DNA from: Clostridium sp. CMCC3677 | Lineage (GTDB): Bacteria; Bacillota; Clostridia; Clostridiales; Clostridiaceae | Reading direction: 5' to 3' | DNA length: 64,000 nt | Assembly (NCBI RefSeq): GCF_023845585.1 | Contig: NZ_JAMQHS010000007.1 | Coordinates: 124,001 to 188,000, forward strand | Shown here: positions 19,181-28,208 of the stretch, piece by piece | Layout of the letters: every line of letters begins with the position of its first letter | Position numbering within the stretch: the stretch's first letter is position 1 | Made by a program: the position numbers and the translations under genes | Notes under the pieces: model-generated | The model's input: the letters and a program-made list of their open reading frames with translations, nothing else | What the model was told of the DNA's origin: nothing | Database searches by the model: none

Positions 19181-19208
19181 TTGACATTTTATAAAAATTT
19201 ATTATAAG
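19181..19208 (+). promoter_or_regulatory. Promoter of a possible small RNA
   Basis: Consensus TTGACA, 16 nt, TATAAG. No coding frame with a ribosome site follows before the terminator at 19241-19293. Confidence 0.55.
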
Positions 19209-19214
19209 CATACT

Positions 19215-19293
19215 TATACACTCATAATAAATTAATTTCTAGAAGCCAGTAAGTTAAGCCTTCAATAAATTTTGCCTACTGGTTCTTATTTTT
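19215..19293 (+). ncRNA. Candidate small RNA
   Basis: About 80-nt segment between the promoter at 19181 and a hairpin AGAA(G)CCAGTA / TACTGGTTCT that ends in a T-rich tract. No frame with a ribosome site. Apart from this and the zinc-ribbon gene, 18826-19822 shows no gene. Confidence 0.4.
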
Positions 19294-19316
19294 ATTAATA
19301 AATCTTTATAACAAAA

Positions 19317-19342
19317 AAGACTGTAGTTTAAACTACAGTCTT
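19317..19342 (-). terminator. Terminator of the zinc-ribbon gene
   Basis: Perfect palindrome AAGACTGTAG..CTACAGTCTT, T-rich on the minus side. Confidence 0.8.
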
Positions 19343-19360
19343 ATTTATAACAATATAAAA

Positions 19361-19513
19361 TTATCTTCTATTTTGTTCTTTTTTAGCTCTTCTACAAGCT
19401 GCACATCTTGTTGGTTCATTATCGAATCCTTTTTCTTTGTAGAATTCTTGTTCTCCTACTGAAAATATGAATTCACTACCGCAATCTCTGCATACTATTG
19501 TCTTATCTGTCAT
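19361..19513 (-). CDS. Small zinc-ribbon protein
   Basis: 50-residue protein MTDKTIVCRDCGSEF...PTRCAACRRAKKEQNRR with two CxxC pairs (Cys8/Cys11 and about Cys37/Cys40), the hallmark of the short clostridial zinc-ribbon (probable zinc-ribbon domain) family. The strongly basic C-terminus suggests nucleic-acid or ribosome contact. ATG follows TAGGGAGGAATTATT. It has its own terminator. Function of the family is unknown. Confidence 0.88.
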   Translation of the reverse strand: MTDKTIVCRDCGSEFIFSVGEQEFYKEKGFDNEPTRCAACRRAKKEQNRR

Positions 19514-19822
19514 AATAATTCCTCCCTAATTTAAAGATCTTAATTCATTAATAATCTCCATTTACGAGAAACTATTTATCAAATACAAGTCTTTATTTTA
19601 GTAACATTTCTGCTACTCATTTATAATAACACATAACTTTATTTATTACAAGGTAATTTTATTATTTTATATATTTAATCTATACTTTCATATATACAAT
19701 ACAATTAACTTATATTTTAATTTGTTAAACATTTTTATTGATAATATCTAAAAATATGTTCTCTGAAGTTATATCCTTTCTTAAAATTTTCTATGCTACC
19801 ATATAATTGATATTTAACAAGC

Positions 19823-20704
19823 TTATCCTTCAATTATTTCTACAAATTTAGTTGAAGCTAATGAAAGTGGAACTCTTTTTAAATAACACACCCCTATATT
19901 TCTTTTAGGAATTTCCTCTACTGTTTTTACTTCATATATTAAACCTTTATTTAAATATTCCTTTGCAAATTCCTTAACTACACATGCTATTCCTAAATTT
20001 ATTTTTGCAAATTCTAAGAGCAAATCATATGAACCGAGTTCAAACTCTGGTGATATTTTTATACCTTTTGAAATCATAAAATTTTCCACATATTTTCTTG
20101 AATTTGATGTTTGTTCTAAAAATATTAACGGCAAATTAGCCACATCGTCAAGTGACATATTATCATTTAATAAATACTTGTACTTCTCTCCACAAACGAA
20201 AATATCTTGTACTTCTACACATGGTCTTAATTCTAAAGATGGGTCATCTATTGGAAAATTACATATTGCTATGTCTATCTCACCACCTTTTATAAGTGTG
20301 CACAGCTCTAATGTTGTACTATTAATGATTTTAAACTTAATATTAGGATACATATTATGAAACTTCTCCAAATAAGGCATTAAATAATATTTTGAAATTG
20401 TATCACACACACCAATTTTAAGTTCTCCTACAGATAAATTGTGAAATTCTAAAATCTTTTCTTCTCCAGCTTCTATTAAACCTATAGCTGAATCTACATA
20501 TTCAAAGAGATGTTTTCCTTCATTAGTTAATGATACTCCCTTAGGTGTTCTATTAAAAAGACGAGTGTCTAATTCTCTTTCAAGCTGCATTATAGATTGA
20601 CTTATAGCTGGTTGTGTCATATAAAGTTCCTCTGCCGCCTTTGAAAAGCTCTTACTTTTTCCTACTTGACGAAAAATTTTATATAGATCTAATTTACTTA
20701 TCAT
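19823..20704 (-). CDS. LysR-family transcriptional regulator
   Basis: 293-residue LysR regulator: winged helix-turn-helix (SFSKAAEELYMTQPAISQSIMQLERELDTRLF split over about 18-50) and a type 2 periplasmic-binding-like effector domain (about 90-290; GELKIGVCDTISKYYLMPYL). Divergent from the CofE-like gene 115 bp away, so it probably controls that gene and itself. The effector is unknown. Confidence 0.92.
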   Translation of the reverse strand: MISKLDLYKIFRQVGKSKSFSKAAEELYMTQPAISQSIMQLERELDTRLFNRTPKGVSLTNEGKHLFEYVDSAIGLIEAGEEKILEFHNLSVGELKIGVCDTISKYYLMPYLEKFHNMYPNIKFKIINSTTLELCTLIKGGEIDIAICNFPIDDPSLELRPCVEVQDIFVCGEKYKYLLNDNMSLDDVANLPLIFLEQTSNSRKYVENFMISKGIKISPEFELGSYDLLLEFAKINLGIACVVKEFAKEYLNKGLIYEVKTVEEIPKRNIGVCYLKRVPLSLASTKFVEIIEG

Positions 20705-20819
20705 ATAAGCTCTCCTTATATTAGATATATTTACTATTTATTTTACTTATATCATTAATTGGAGTATATTACAAGTATAAACCATATTATTTTGAATTTA
20801 TTTTAAGGGAGAGATTATT

Positions 20820-22013
20820 GTGGAAAGAGTTATCGGAACAGTTGTTAGAGGACTTCGTTGTCCAATTATAAAAGAAGGAGACAAAATTGAAGAAATCGTA
20901 GTTGATAGCGTATTAAGAGCTTCAGCATCTGAAGGAATTTCTATTAATGATAAAGATATAGTTACTGTAACTGAATCAGTTGTTGCACGTGCTCAAGGAA
21001 ACTATGCTTCAATAGATAACATAGCTACAGATGTTAAATCTAAGTTTGGTGATGATACAATTGGTGTTATATTCCCTATCTTAAGCCGTAACCGTTTTGC
21101 TATTTGTTTACGTGGTATTGCTAAAGGAGCTACTAAGAAAATAGTTTTAATGTTAAGCTATCCATCAGATGAAGTTGGAAATCACTTAGTAGATTTAGAT
21201 CTTTTAGATGAAAAAGGTGTTAATCCTTGGACAGATGTTTTAACTGAAGCAAAATTCCGTGAATTATTTGGATATAACAAGCATCCTTTCACAGGAGTTG
21301 ATTATATCGACTACTATAAATCTTTAATAGAAGAATACGGTATAGAATGTGAAGTTATCTTCTCAAATGATTGTAAGACTATTTTAAATTACACTAAGAG
21401 CGTTCTTACTTGTGATATACATACAAGATTTAGAACTAAGAGAATATTAAAAGCTAACGGTGGAGAAAAAGTATATAGCTTAGATAATATATTATCAGAA
21501 TCAATTGATGGAAGCGGATGCAATGAAGCTTATGGATTATTAGGTTCTAATAAATCAACTGAACAAACAGTGAAGTTATTCCCTCGTGATTGTCAACCAA
21601 TCGTAGATAATATACAAGCTTTACTTAAAGAAAAGACAGGTAAAAATGTTGAAGTTATGATTTACGGAGATGGCGCTTTCAAAGATCCAGTAGGTAAGAT
21701 TTGGGAACTTGCTGACCCAGTTGTTTCTCCAGCTTATACTCAAGGATTAGACGGAACTCCAAATGAAATTAAATTAAAATATCTTGCAGATAATGATTTT
21801 GCAGATTTAAAAGGTGAAGAATTAAAAACTGCAATTTCAAATTACATTAAGAATAAAGAGGCTGATTTAGTAGGTTCTATGGCTGCACAAGGTACAACAC
21901 CAAGAAGACTTACTGACCTTATTGGATCATTATCTGACTTAACTTCAGGTAGTGGAGATAAAGGAACACCAATAATCTTCATTCAAGGATATTTCGATAA
22001 CTACACAAAATAA
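20820..22013 (+). CDS. CofE-like (F420-0:gamma-glutamyl ligase family) protein
   Basis: 397-residue protein with family motifs RGLRCPIIKEGD near the start, VTESVVARAQG (about 48-58), LSRNRFAICLRGIAKG (about 89-104) and VMIYGDGAFKDPVGKIWELADPV split over about 280-302. CofE adds gamma-glutamate to coenzyme F420-0, but clostridia of this kind are not known to make F420, and no F420 genes are nearby. It may ligate glutamate to another acceptor. GTG start, preceded by AAGGGAGAG. A terminator at 22030 follows, so it is monocistronic and probably LysR-controlled. Its codon choice looks well adapted (frequent CGT, AAC, TTC compared with neighbours), suggesting good expression. Confidence 0.8.
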   Translation: MERVIGTVVRGLRCPIIKEGDKIEEIVVDSVLRASASEGISINDKDIVTVTESVVARAQGNYASIDNIATDVKSKFGDDTIGVIFPILSRNRFAICLRGIAKGATKKIVLMLSYPSDEVGNHLVDLDLLDEKGVNPWTDVLTEAKFRELFGYNKHPFTGVDYIDYYKSLIEEYGIECEVIFSNDCKTILNYTKSVLTCDIHTRFRTKRILKANGGEKVYSLDNILSESIDGSGCNEAYGLLGSNKSTEQTVKLFPRDCQPIVDNIQALLKEKTGKNVEVMIYGDGAFKDPVGKIWELADPVVSPAYTQGLDGTPNEIKLKYLADNDFADLKGEELKTAISNYIKNKEADLVGSMAAQGTTPRRLTDLIGSLSDLTSGSGDKGTPIIFIQGYFDNYTK

Positions 22014-22029
22014 TACTTAATTAAATATA

Positions 22030-22070
22030 ATAGCCACTTAGATAAATTAACTTCTAAGTGGCTATTTTTC
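22030..22070 (+). terminator. Terminator of the CofE-like gene
   Basis: 13-bp stem ATAGCCACTTAGA / TCTAAGTGGCTAT followed by T5. Confidence 0.88.
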
Positions 22071-22188
22071 ATATCAATATACTCTGGTTATCCAACCCTA
22101 TGTTATAAATCAAATTTCATTGACTACAATACTTTTAAGTGATATTATTTTACTAAAACAGTTATTATTTAAATATTGATTATTTGTA

Positions 22189-22230
22189 GAGCTTGGTTGT
22201 TTTTAACAGATACCAAGCCTTTATTTATTT
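22189..22230 (+). terminator. Hairpin upstream of the helicase gene
   Basis: GCTTGGT / ACCAAGC stem followed by a T-rich tract, 110 bp before the helicase start. No gene is seen between 22071 and 22188, so it may attenuate a helicase leader or end a short RNA. A further hairpin around 22243-22290 (AATAATAG / CTATTATT) lies in the same leader. Confidence 0.55.
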
Positions 22231-22336
22231 AATGGATATTCTAAGAAATAATAGTCTCATCTGCTAGTCTATTTTAGGCTATTATTTTCTTACATTTGCA
22301 TAATATTAAAATATACTAATTGAAAGGATAATAATT

Positions 22337-23440
22337 ATGAACTTTAAAACTTTAGGCATAAATGAAAATATAGTTAATGTACTAAACAAAAATGGAATTA
22401 AAACTCCAACTCCAATTCAGGAAGAAAGTATACCACAAATTTTATCAGGTAAAGATGTTATCGGAGAAGCAAAAACTGGAACTGGAAAAACTCTTGCTTT
22501 TCTTCTTCCCATTTTTCAAAACATATCACCTAATACTAATGGAACACAGGTGTTAATTCTGTCTCCTACTAGAGAATTAGCAATTCAAATAACAGAGGAA
22601 ACAAAAAAACTTAATGTAAATAATGATATTAATATATTAGCTGCATATGGTGGTAAGGATATTGGAAGTCAATTAAAAAAACTTAAACATAATATACATT
22701 TGGTTATTGCCACTCCTGGTAGACTGCTTGATCATATTGATAGAAAAACTATCGACTTATCAAAGCTAAAAACTATAGTTATAGATGAAGCTGACCAAAT
22801 GTTATTAATGGGATTTAAAAATGATATTGAAAAAATTATGAAAGCAGCTTCAAAAAAGCACCAAACACTTTGTTTTTCCGCTACTATGGATTCACAAGTA
22901 AAAAAACTTGCCTATAGATATATGATTGATCCATTATTTATAGACATAAAATCACCAACTATAGCTGTTGATAAAATCAAACAGCAAGTTGTAGAAACCA
23001 CTGATAGATGGAAACAAGATGCCCTTTGTACTACTTTGCAAGAAGATAATCCATTTATGGCAATGATATTTTGTAGAACTAAACGCAGAGCTGATGTCCT
23101 TGAGATTGCACTTCATCAAAAAGGTCTTAATTGTCAAAAAATACATAGCGATGTTCCTCAGTCTAAGCGTGAAAGAATAATGAAATCTTTTAGAAATGCT
23201 GATATTCAATATTTAATAGCAACAGATGTAGCTGCAAGAGGAATAGATATTTCTGGTGTTTCACATATTTATAATTATGATGCTCCAGAAACTCCAGAAA
23301 GCTATATTCATCGTATAGGAAGAACAGGACGTGCAGGTGAAAATGGTTATACCTGTATGTTCATTGCACCAAAAGATTCTTATCATCTAAATGCAATAGA
23401 AAAAAAATTAGGATTTACAATACCTAGACGTGAAATTTAA
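22337..23440 (+). CDS. DEAD-box RNA helicase
   Basis: 367-residue ATP-dependent RNA helicase with all core motifs: Q motif ([14 protein letters not shown]), I AKTGTGKT, Ia PTRELA, II DEAD in [15 protein letters not shown], and [15 protein letters not shown]. It ends soon after the helicase core, lacking the C-terminal RNA-binding extension of DbpA/CshA, so it is a minimal helicase. Likely helps RNA folding, decay or ribosome assembly, often in the cold. The two leader hairpins suggest leader-level control. A MITE lies 17 bp after the stop. Confidence 0.93.
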   Translation: MNFKTLGINENIVNVLNKNGIKTPTPIQEESIPQILSGKDVIGEAKTGTGKTLAFLLPIFQNISPNTNGTQVLILSPTRELAIQITEETKKLNVNNDINILAAYGGKDIGSQLKKLKHNIHLVIATPGRLLDHIDRKTIDLSKLKTIVIDEADQMLLMGFKNDIEKIMKAASKKHQTLCFSATMDSQVKKLAYRYMIDPLFIDIKSPTIAVDKIKQQVVETTDRWKQDALCTTLQEDNPFMAMIFCRTKRRADVLEIALHQKGLNCQKIHSDVPQSKRERIMKSFRNADIQYLIATDVAARGIDISGVSHIYNYDAPETPESYIHRIGRTGRAGENGYTCMFIAPKDSYHLNAIEKKLGFTIPRREI

Positions 23441-23457
23441 AAGATTTCTTTTATTTA

Positions 23458-23674
23458 GGCTATGTTTTAGCAGAGTGTTGATATATGCATAAGCAAAGTG
23501 GGTGGAGTAAATGAACTTAAGAACACTAAAATGATTATAGTCCCATTTTAGCTTGCTCCCAATATAAAATTAGGACAAGCAGTAAATGTGACAATACTCA
23601 TTAAGGGTTCTAAAAGTCCATTTACAATGCCACTTTACCTATTGCATATATCAACACACATTTAAAACATAGCC
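23458..23674. mobile_element. 217-bp MITE with 8-bp target duplication
   Basis: Terminal inverted repeats of about 40 bp: the left begins GGCTATGTTTTAG and runs through GTGTTGATATATGCA; the right is its reverse complement ending in AGCC. The element is flanked on both sides by TTTATTTA, a perfect 8-bp direct repeat, and contains no transposase frame. Interior includes a further hairpin. 8-bp duplications and GGC termini fit IS families such as IS1595 or ISL3, but the parent is not identifiable here. Inserted between convergent genes. Confidence 0.88.
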
Positions 23675-23691
23675 TTTATTTAAAATATAAT

Positions 23692-25386
23692 TTAGTATTT
23701 TTTTACTTCTTTACAGTGTTGTGCTATTGAATTAGCAACATTCATCCCACTATTTAAAGCCCCTTGCATCCACCCATGTTTATTTGAAGCATGTTCACCT
23801 GCAAAATACACTTTATCTTTATATTCTGATTTTGTCATTGAATATAAAAAGTTAGTATGTTGATTAGGTGTAAAATAACAGAACGCGCCTAAAATTCCAG
23901 GTTCATTATTCCAATTTATTGTTTTAAAATCCATTACTATTTTATCAAGATATTTACTTGGGAGACCATTCACCTTCTCAACTTGTCTTTTTATCGTTTC
24001 AAAACGCACATCATTATTTAAGTTTCCTAAACGTATAGCATCTTGTCCAAGATTATATGAAGCTAAAAGTACTCCATAATTATTATATTTACTATGTTTT
24101 TTTATATTATAATTATAATATGGATACCATATACTTTGAATTGGCAAATCGGTGTAAGATCCACCCCCTAATATTTTTTCATTATCATTACCTTTTTCCC
24201 AAAAACGTTCATTACACATAAAAAGTGTTTTTTGAGATGATGAATAATTTACTTCTTTTATTGCTTGCATTTTTTCAGTACTAAACATTGGAAATATATT
24301 CATATTTCTAAGACTAGAGAGAGGAATTGCACAAATAACATAATCAAAACTTCTACTGAAATTTTTTGAAAAATTTTTATATTTATACTCAAGTATAACT
24401 TTATTATTCTTATTATCATTAAATATACTAGTTACTGTTTTTCCATTTTCTAAAGTCACTTTTCCTAAATTCTTTTTTTCTATGTTAGTATATTCTTTAG
24501 GATTTTTAGAAATTAATGAATTATAAAAAGCAAGAGGTAAATTAACTGAACCACCAACTATTTCATATCTATAAGCATAATCTACACTATAGTCTTCTTG
24601 CAAATTTTCTAAATAGCTATTATCATAAAAAGCACCAAGAAAAGGAGCAACACATGATATGAGTTCTATAGCACCTTCACTTAAGTTCATTTTTTTTAAT
24701 TCATCTCTTATACTTAAATTGTCTAAAGATTGAATTAGAACTGAATATTGCTTTTTTATATGTAATAGTTCATTTCTTATAGATGGATTTATCTTTAAAA
24801 GATTATCTGCTAGAGCATAATCTATAAGTTTTTGCCAAGAGGTATTTTTTTCTTCAGGAGTTAGATTAAATTCAGGATAAATTTTTTCCATTACATTTTT
24901 ACCTTCAGAATCATTTCTTACACGTTTATTTCTTATGTACATAAATGCATTTTCATTTGTTTGGATAAATGGTCTTGTTTGTAAATTAAAAGTATTTATA
25001 TAATGCCATGTACTTTCATGACTTATTGGTATACGCATAGCTCCAAGTTCACCATAAAAATTTTTATTTTTATCAAAATAATGTGTATAGACTCTACCAC
25101 CAATACGGTTGCTTTGCATTTCAAAGATTGTAACATCAAAACCTAACTTTCTAAGTTCAAAAGCAGAAGATACGCCCGCAAGACCACCACCTATTATACC
25201 AACTTTAATTTCTTTACAATCTTTTGGAGAGGCAATTGTTGTAATATCATTTGGTGGAGCAAGTGCTGATATTATATCATCAAAATCTTCAATACGATTG
25301 GATTTTTCTAAAGCAGTTTTTAACATTTTATATCTTTCTTCATTGGATGGATTGAGTGATTGTATATATCTAAATTCTGCATTCAT
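23692..25386 (-). CDS. FAD-dependent amine/amino-acid oxidase
   Basis: 564-residue flavin monoamine oxidase family protein. FAD-binding Rossmann motif VGIIGGGLAGVSSAFELRKLG (about residues 62-82) continues to the family motif GGRVYTH; the C-terminal VYFAGEHASNKHGWMQGALN contacts the flavin. It likely oxidises an amino acid or amine (L-amino-acid oxidase or tryptophan monooxygenase type). The N-terminus before the flavin fold is long (about 60 residues) and without a signal peptide, so cytoplasmic. An O2-using oxidase is unusual for a strict anaerobe; it could use another acceptor. Confidence 0.85.
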   Translation of the reverse strand: MNAEFRYIQSLNPSNEERYKMLKTALEKSNRIEDFDDIISALAPPNDITTIASPKDCKEIKVGIIGGGLAGVSSAFELRKLGFDVTIFEMQSNRIGGRVYTHYFDKNKNFYGELGAMRIPISHESTWHYINTFNLQTRPFIQTNENAFMYIRNKRVRNDSEGKNVMEKIYPEFNLTPEEKNTSWQKLIDYALADNLLKINPSIRNELLHIKKQYSVLIQSLDNLSIRDELKKMNLSEGAIELISCVAPFLGAFYDNSYLENLQEDYSVDYAYRYEIVGGSVNLPLAFYNSLISKNPKEYTNIEKKNLGKVTLENGKTVTSIFNDNKNNKVILEYKYKNFSKNFSRSFDYVICAIPLSSLRNMNIFPMFSTEKMQAIKEVNYSSSQKTLFMCNERFWEKGNDNEKILGGGSYTDLPIQSIWYPYYNYNIKKHSKYNNYGVLLASYNLGQDAIRLGNLNNDVRFETIKRQVEKVNGLPSKYLDKIVMDFKTINWNNEPGILGAFCYFTPNQHTNFLYSMTKSEYKDKVYFAGEHASNKHGWMQGALNSGMNVANSIAQHCKEVKKY

Positions 25387-25536
25387 CTAAATTCAACTCC
25401 ATTTTATAATGATATATTTAAGTTATATATTAAATATATTACTTTTTAAAAATAACATACCAATTATTTTTTAGATTAAAATTCATTAAATAAAGTATCT
25501 ACATAAAAAATAAATAGAATTTATTACTCTAAACAT

Positions 25537-25578
25537 AAAAATCCTTAACAGTACATTCCGGTATTGTCAAGGATTTTT
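25537..25578. terminator. Bidirectional hairpin
   Basis: AAAAATCCTT / AAGGATTTTT stem flanked by A and T runs, between the oxidase start and the hemerythrin gene. Confidence 0.7.
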
Positions 25579-26063
25579 CCTTTGATGAAAATTAATTCAA
25601 CATATCATTTAATCGGGCATTAATATGAATCTAATTGTAAATAATATCGCAAATATGTATGAAAGTTCATGTACTTCTTTTCCTCTTCCAGTTGATACTT
25701 TCATGATAGGGTAAAATATTGTTTAGTTATAAAAGAATGTGTCCCTTATGGGAAATAACAAAAGATATTAATATAGATTTAGAATAGATATATTGTGAAT
25801 TTTATAAAGGAAGATATGAAATCCTTATGCTTATAAATGCTCGAATTGCTATTTAGTTGTTTGAAAAATTTGTATAGTGATAATTCATCTGATATAATTG
25901 AGTTCATAAACATTTATACATATCTCCAAGTTGTATTTTGTGTAGGAACTTAATTATAATAAGGATTTTGTATAAATGTTTTTTATTCAATTGTAAAAAT
26001 TATTGAAATGTTTTTTGCACTATCATAATTATATACATATCTTAATTTTGCATAAAAGTATAA
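25579..26063. other. 485-bp gap without a supported gene
   Basis: Only very short open frames are present on either strand, none with convincing ribosome sites; it might hold decayed coding sequence. One structured element is visible: AACATTTATACA (25909-25920) and TGTATAAATGTT (25969-25980) form a 12-bp inverted repeat followed by T-rich sequence on the plus strand. Confidence 0.5.
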
Positions 26064-26453
26064 TTATTTTCCTATAAGTTTATCATTTGAATAGATATGT
26101 CCTGTTAACCAATCATTTAGAAGTTGCAATATACTGACTATATATTCATCTTGATCCTCATCAATCTTTGAAAAATCTACATCTTTAATTCTTTTTATAA
26201 ACGCATCATGCTCAACTTTCTGAGTAAACATTCTTTTATAATTAATACTTTTCATGTATTCTTCTTCAGCATTAAAATGAAAAACAGTGTAGTCTTGAAG
26301 TTCTTTTATTAAATCTACTACTTTATCATATTTATCAATTGTAAGATCATTTTTTAATAAAGCATAAGTTCTATCAGCTATTTCAAAAAGAACTTTATGC
26401 TGTTCATCAATAAAATCTATTCCAGTCTTATATTCTTCTTTAAATTCATACAT
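26064..26453 (-). CDS. Bacteriohemerythrin
   Basis: 129-residue four-helix di-iron oxygen-binding protein. Ligand motifs visible: His19 in DEQHKVLFE, His59 and Glu63 in HFNAEEEYM, His82 in VEHDAFI, and the C-terminal His/Asp of GHIYSND. The position four residues before His82, normally His in HxxxH, is Gln78 (codon CAG), so one iron ligand is missing or replaced. Probably carries or scavenges O2/NO for the adjoining detoxification enzymes. A PerR-box-like sequence lies 30 bp upstream. Confidence 0.9.
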   Translation of the reverse strand: MYEFKEEYKTGIDFIDEQHKVLFEIADRTYALLKNDLTIDKYDKVVDLIKELQDYTVFHFNAEEEYMKSINYKRMFTQKVEHDAFIKRIKDVDFSKIDEDQDEYIVSILQLLNDWLTGHIYSNDKLIGK

Positions 26454-26483
26454 TAAACACTACCTTCTTTCAATCTTTATATT

Positions 26484-26498
26484 TTGTAATTATTATAC
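26484..26498 (-). promoter_or_regulatory. PerR-box-like site upstream of hemerythrin
   Basis: TTGTAATTATTATAC matches the PerR box TTATAATNATTATAA at 12 of 14 specified positions and is placed just upstream of the hemerythrin gene. AT-rich background lowers certainty. Confidence 0.45.
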
Positions 26499-26627
26499 AC
26501 CCAATAATATATTTTATCAATTAATAATTATTACACATTAAAGCAAACTCCTAATTTAATAAAAGTAAAATAATGTGCAACAAAGTTTTATTGTACGCTA
26601 TTTTACTTTTTAATATCATTTCTATTG

Positions 26628-27269
26628 TTACTTTTTAAATACTGATTTTTTCTGACCACATATTGGACAAATATAATCATCTGGTAATTCTTCAAATGGA
26701 ATGTCTCCTGAATACTCATATCCACATACACTGCATACATATTTTTCACTCTTGTTTTCTACTTTTGTATCTTCTGCAATATAAGTTGGAGCATTTTTAG
26801 GGCTTTTTCCTTTTACAACTTTATGATAATAGGAATATGTCATAGCATCATCCTTTGAAAGAACATCTCCATCTATTACTTTACCTAAGAAAACAGTATG
26901 TGTATCTGTTTCCATCTTATTAACTACCTCACAGGTAATATAAGCACATCCTTCCGTTACAATTGGCATATTCCCTTTGATTTCATACTTTACTGAATCA
27001 AATTTATTTACATTTTTTCCAGACTGAAATCCAAAAGTACCAATGATTGATGGATCTGAATTCTCTCCTAAAATTGAAATTGCAAATTTTCCTGTTTCTT
27101 TAATACACTGATTTGTATAGTTATCATGATTTATACTAATTGCAATTGTCGCAGGTTCTGATGTAATCTGCATAGCACTATTAGCTGTACAACCAGTTGG
27201 TCTTCCTTCATCCCATACAGAAATTATATAAACTCCATATGATAGGTTTCTAAATGCGTTGTTATTCAT
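26628..27269 (-). CDS. hrb: High-molecular-weight rubredoxin (flavin reductase-rubredoxin)
   Basis: 213-residue two-domain redox protein. Residues 1-155 form an FMN-binding flavin-reductase split barrel ([36 protein letters not shown]); residues about 170-213 form a rubredoxin with paired CxxC motifs in [12 protein letters not shown] and ICPICGQ. Hrb passes electrons from NADH-linked reductases to flavodiiron proteins, reducing O2 or NO. Lies 50 bp downstream of rubrerythrin and probably cotranscribed; the FprA partner is divergently encoded nearby. Confidence 0.92.
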   Translation of the reverse strand: MNNNAFRNLSYGVYIISVWDEGRPTGCTANSAMQITSEPATIAISINHDNYTNQCIKETGKFAISILGENSDPSIIGTFGFQSGKNVNKFDSVKYEIKGNMPIVTEGCAYITCEVVNKMETDTHTVFLGKVIDGDVLSKDDAMTYSYYHKVVKGKSPKNAPTYIAEDTKVENKSEKYVCSVCGYEYSGDIPFEELPDDYICPICGQKKSVFKK

Positions 27270-27319
27270 AATTGTTGCCTTCTTTCATATATAAAATTTA
27301 TAATTCTCTAATTTTAAAA

Positions 27320-27856
27320 TTAATAATTCTCTGCTTTTATTTCAAAATAGCTTTGTGGATGTGAACATACAGGACAAACTTCTGGAGCCTTCTTCCCAAT
27401 ACATATGTGTCCACAATTAGAACATTTCCAAATTACATCTCCATCCTTTGAAAATACTAAATCATCTTCAATATTAGCAAGTAATTTTTTATATCTTTCC
27501 TCATGCTCCTTTTCAATCTTAGCAACCTCTTCAAATAAATATGCAATCTTATCAAATCCTTCTTCTTTTGCTTCTTTTGCAAAGTTTACATACATATCTG
27601 TCCACTCGTAATTTTCGCCTTCAGCAGCTGACTTTAAATTATCAGAGGTATTGCCAATTCCATTTAAAAGTTTAAACCACATTTTAGCATGTTCTTTTTC
27701 ATTATTAGCTGTTTCCTCGAAAATAGATGCTATTTGTACAAATCCATCTTTTTTAGCTTTTGATGCAAAATAAGTATACTTATTTCTTGCTTGAGACTCT
27801 CCTGCAAATGCAGCCCATAAATTAGCTTCTGTCTTTGTTCCTTTTAAATTACTCAT
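27320..27856 (-). CDS. rbr: Rubrerythrin
   Basis: 178-residue peroxide-scavenging protein. Di-iron helical domain (about 1-135) with [18 protein letters not shown] and [14 protein letters not shown] supplying the carboxylate/His ligands, then a C-terminal rubredoxin domain with WKCSNCGH and [11 protein letters not shown]. Reduces hydrogen peroxide with electrons from rubredoxin. First gene of the rbr-hrb pair; divergent from fprA across 352 bp of AT-rich sequence in which I see no convincing operator. Confidence 0.95.
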   Translation of the reverse strand: MSNLKGTKTEANLWAAFAGESQARNKYTYFASKAKKDGFVQIASIFEETANNEKEHAKMWFKLLNGIGNTSDNLKSAAEGENYEWTDMYVNFAKEAKEEGFDKIAYLFEEVAKIEKEHEERYKKLLANIEDDLVFSKDGDVIWKCSNCGHICIGKKAPEVCPVCSHPQSYFEIKAENY

Positions 27857-28208
27857 AAATCATCTCTCCTTATAATATACATTAGTTAACTATTTTTATT
27901 TGTTAATTATTTTTATTTGTATATGTAATATTATATCATTATGCATATTAAATTCCAATTTTTTTAACAAATTTTGATGTTATATATAATAAAAATTTAA
28001 AGTCTGATCAATAACTATCCTTTTATTTACGCCTCTTTATTTGCATATTTTAAGTTCGATATTAAATATTTTACTAAATACTATTTTTGTATTTAATTCT
28101 TTTACTAATAAGTGAGATGACTCTGACTCTATACTGTCCTGTAAAATCTATATTCATTTTTTCTTAATTATGGTATATAATAAAAAAAAGAAAGAGGAGG
28201 TTATTTAG

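Noticed and set aside
20820-22013. Coenzyme F420 biosynthesis cluster
   Set aside because: Only a CofE-like gene is present; no CofC, CofD or FbiC homologue is nearby.
25631-25720. Short frames on both strands at 25.6-25.7 kb
   Set aside because: About 30 codons each, overlapping one another, without good ribosome sites or recognisable domains.
27857-28208. PerR box between rubrerythrin and fprA
   Set aside because: Candidate ATAATGATATAAT-like sequence matches the consensus only weakly in a very AT-rich region.
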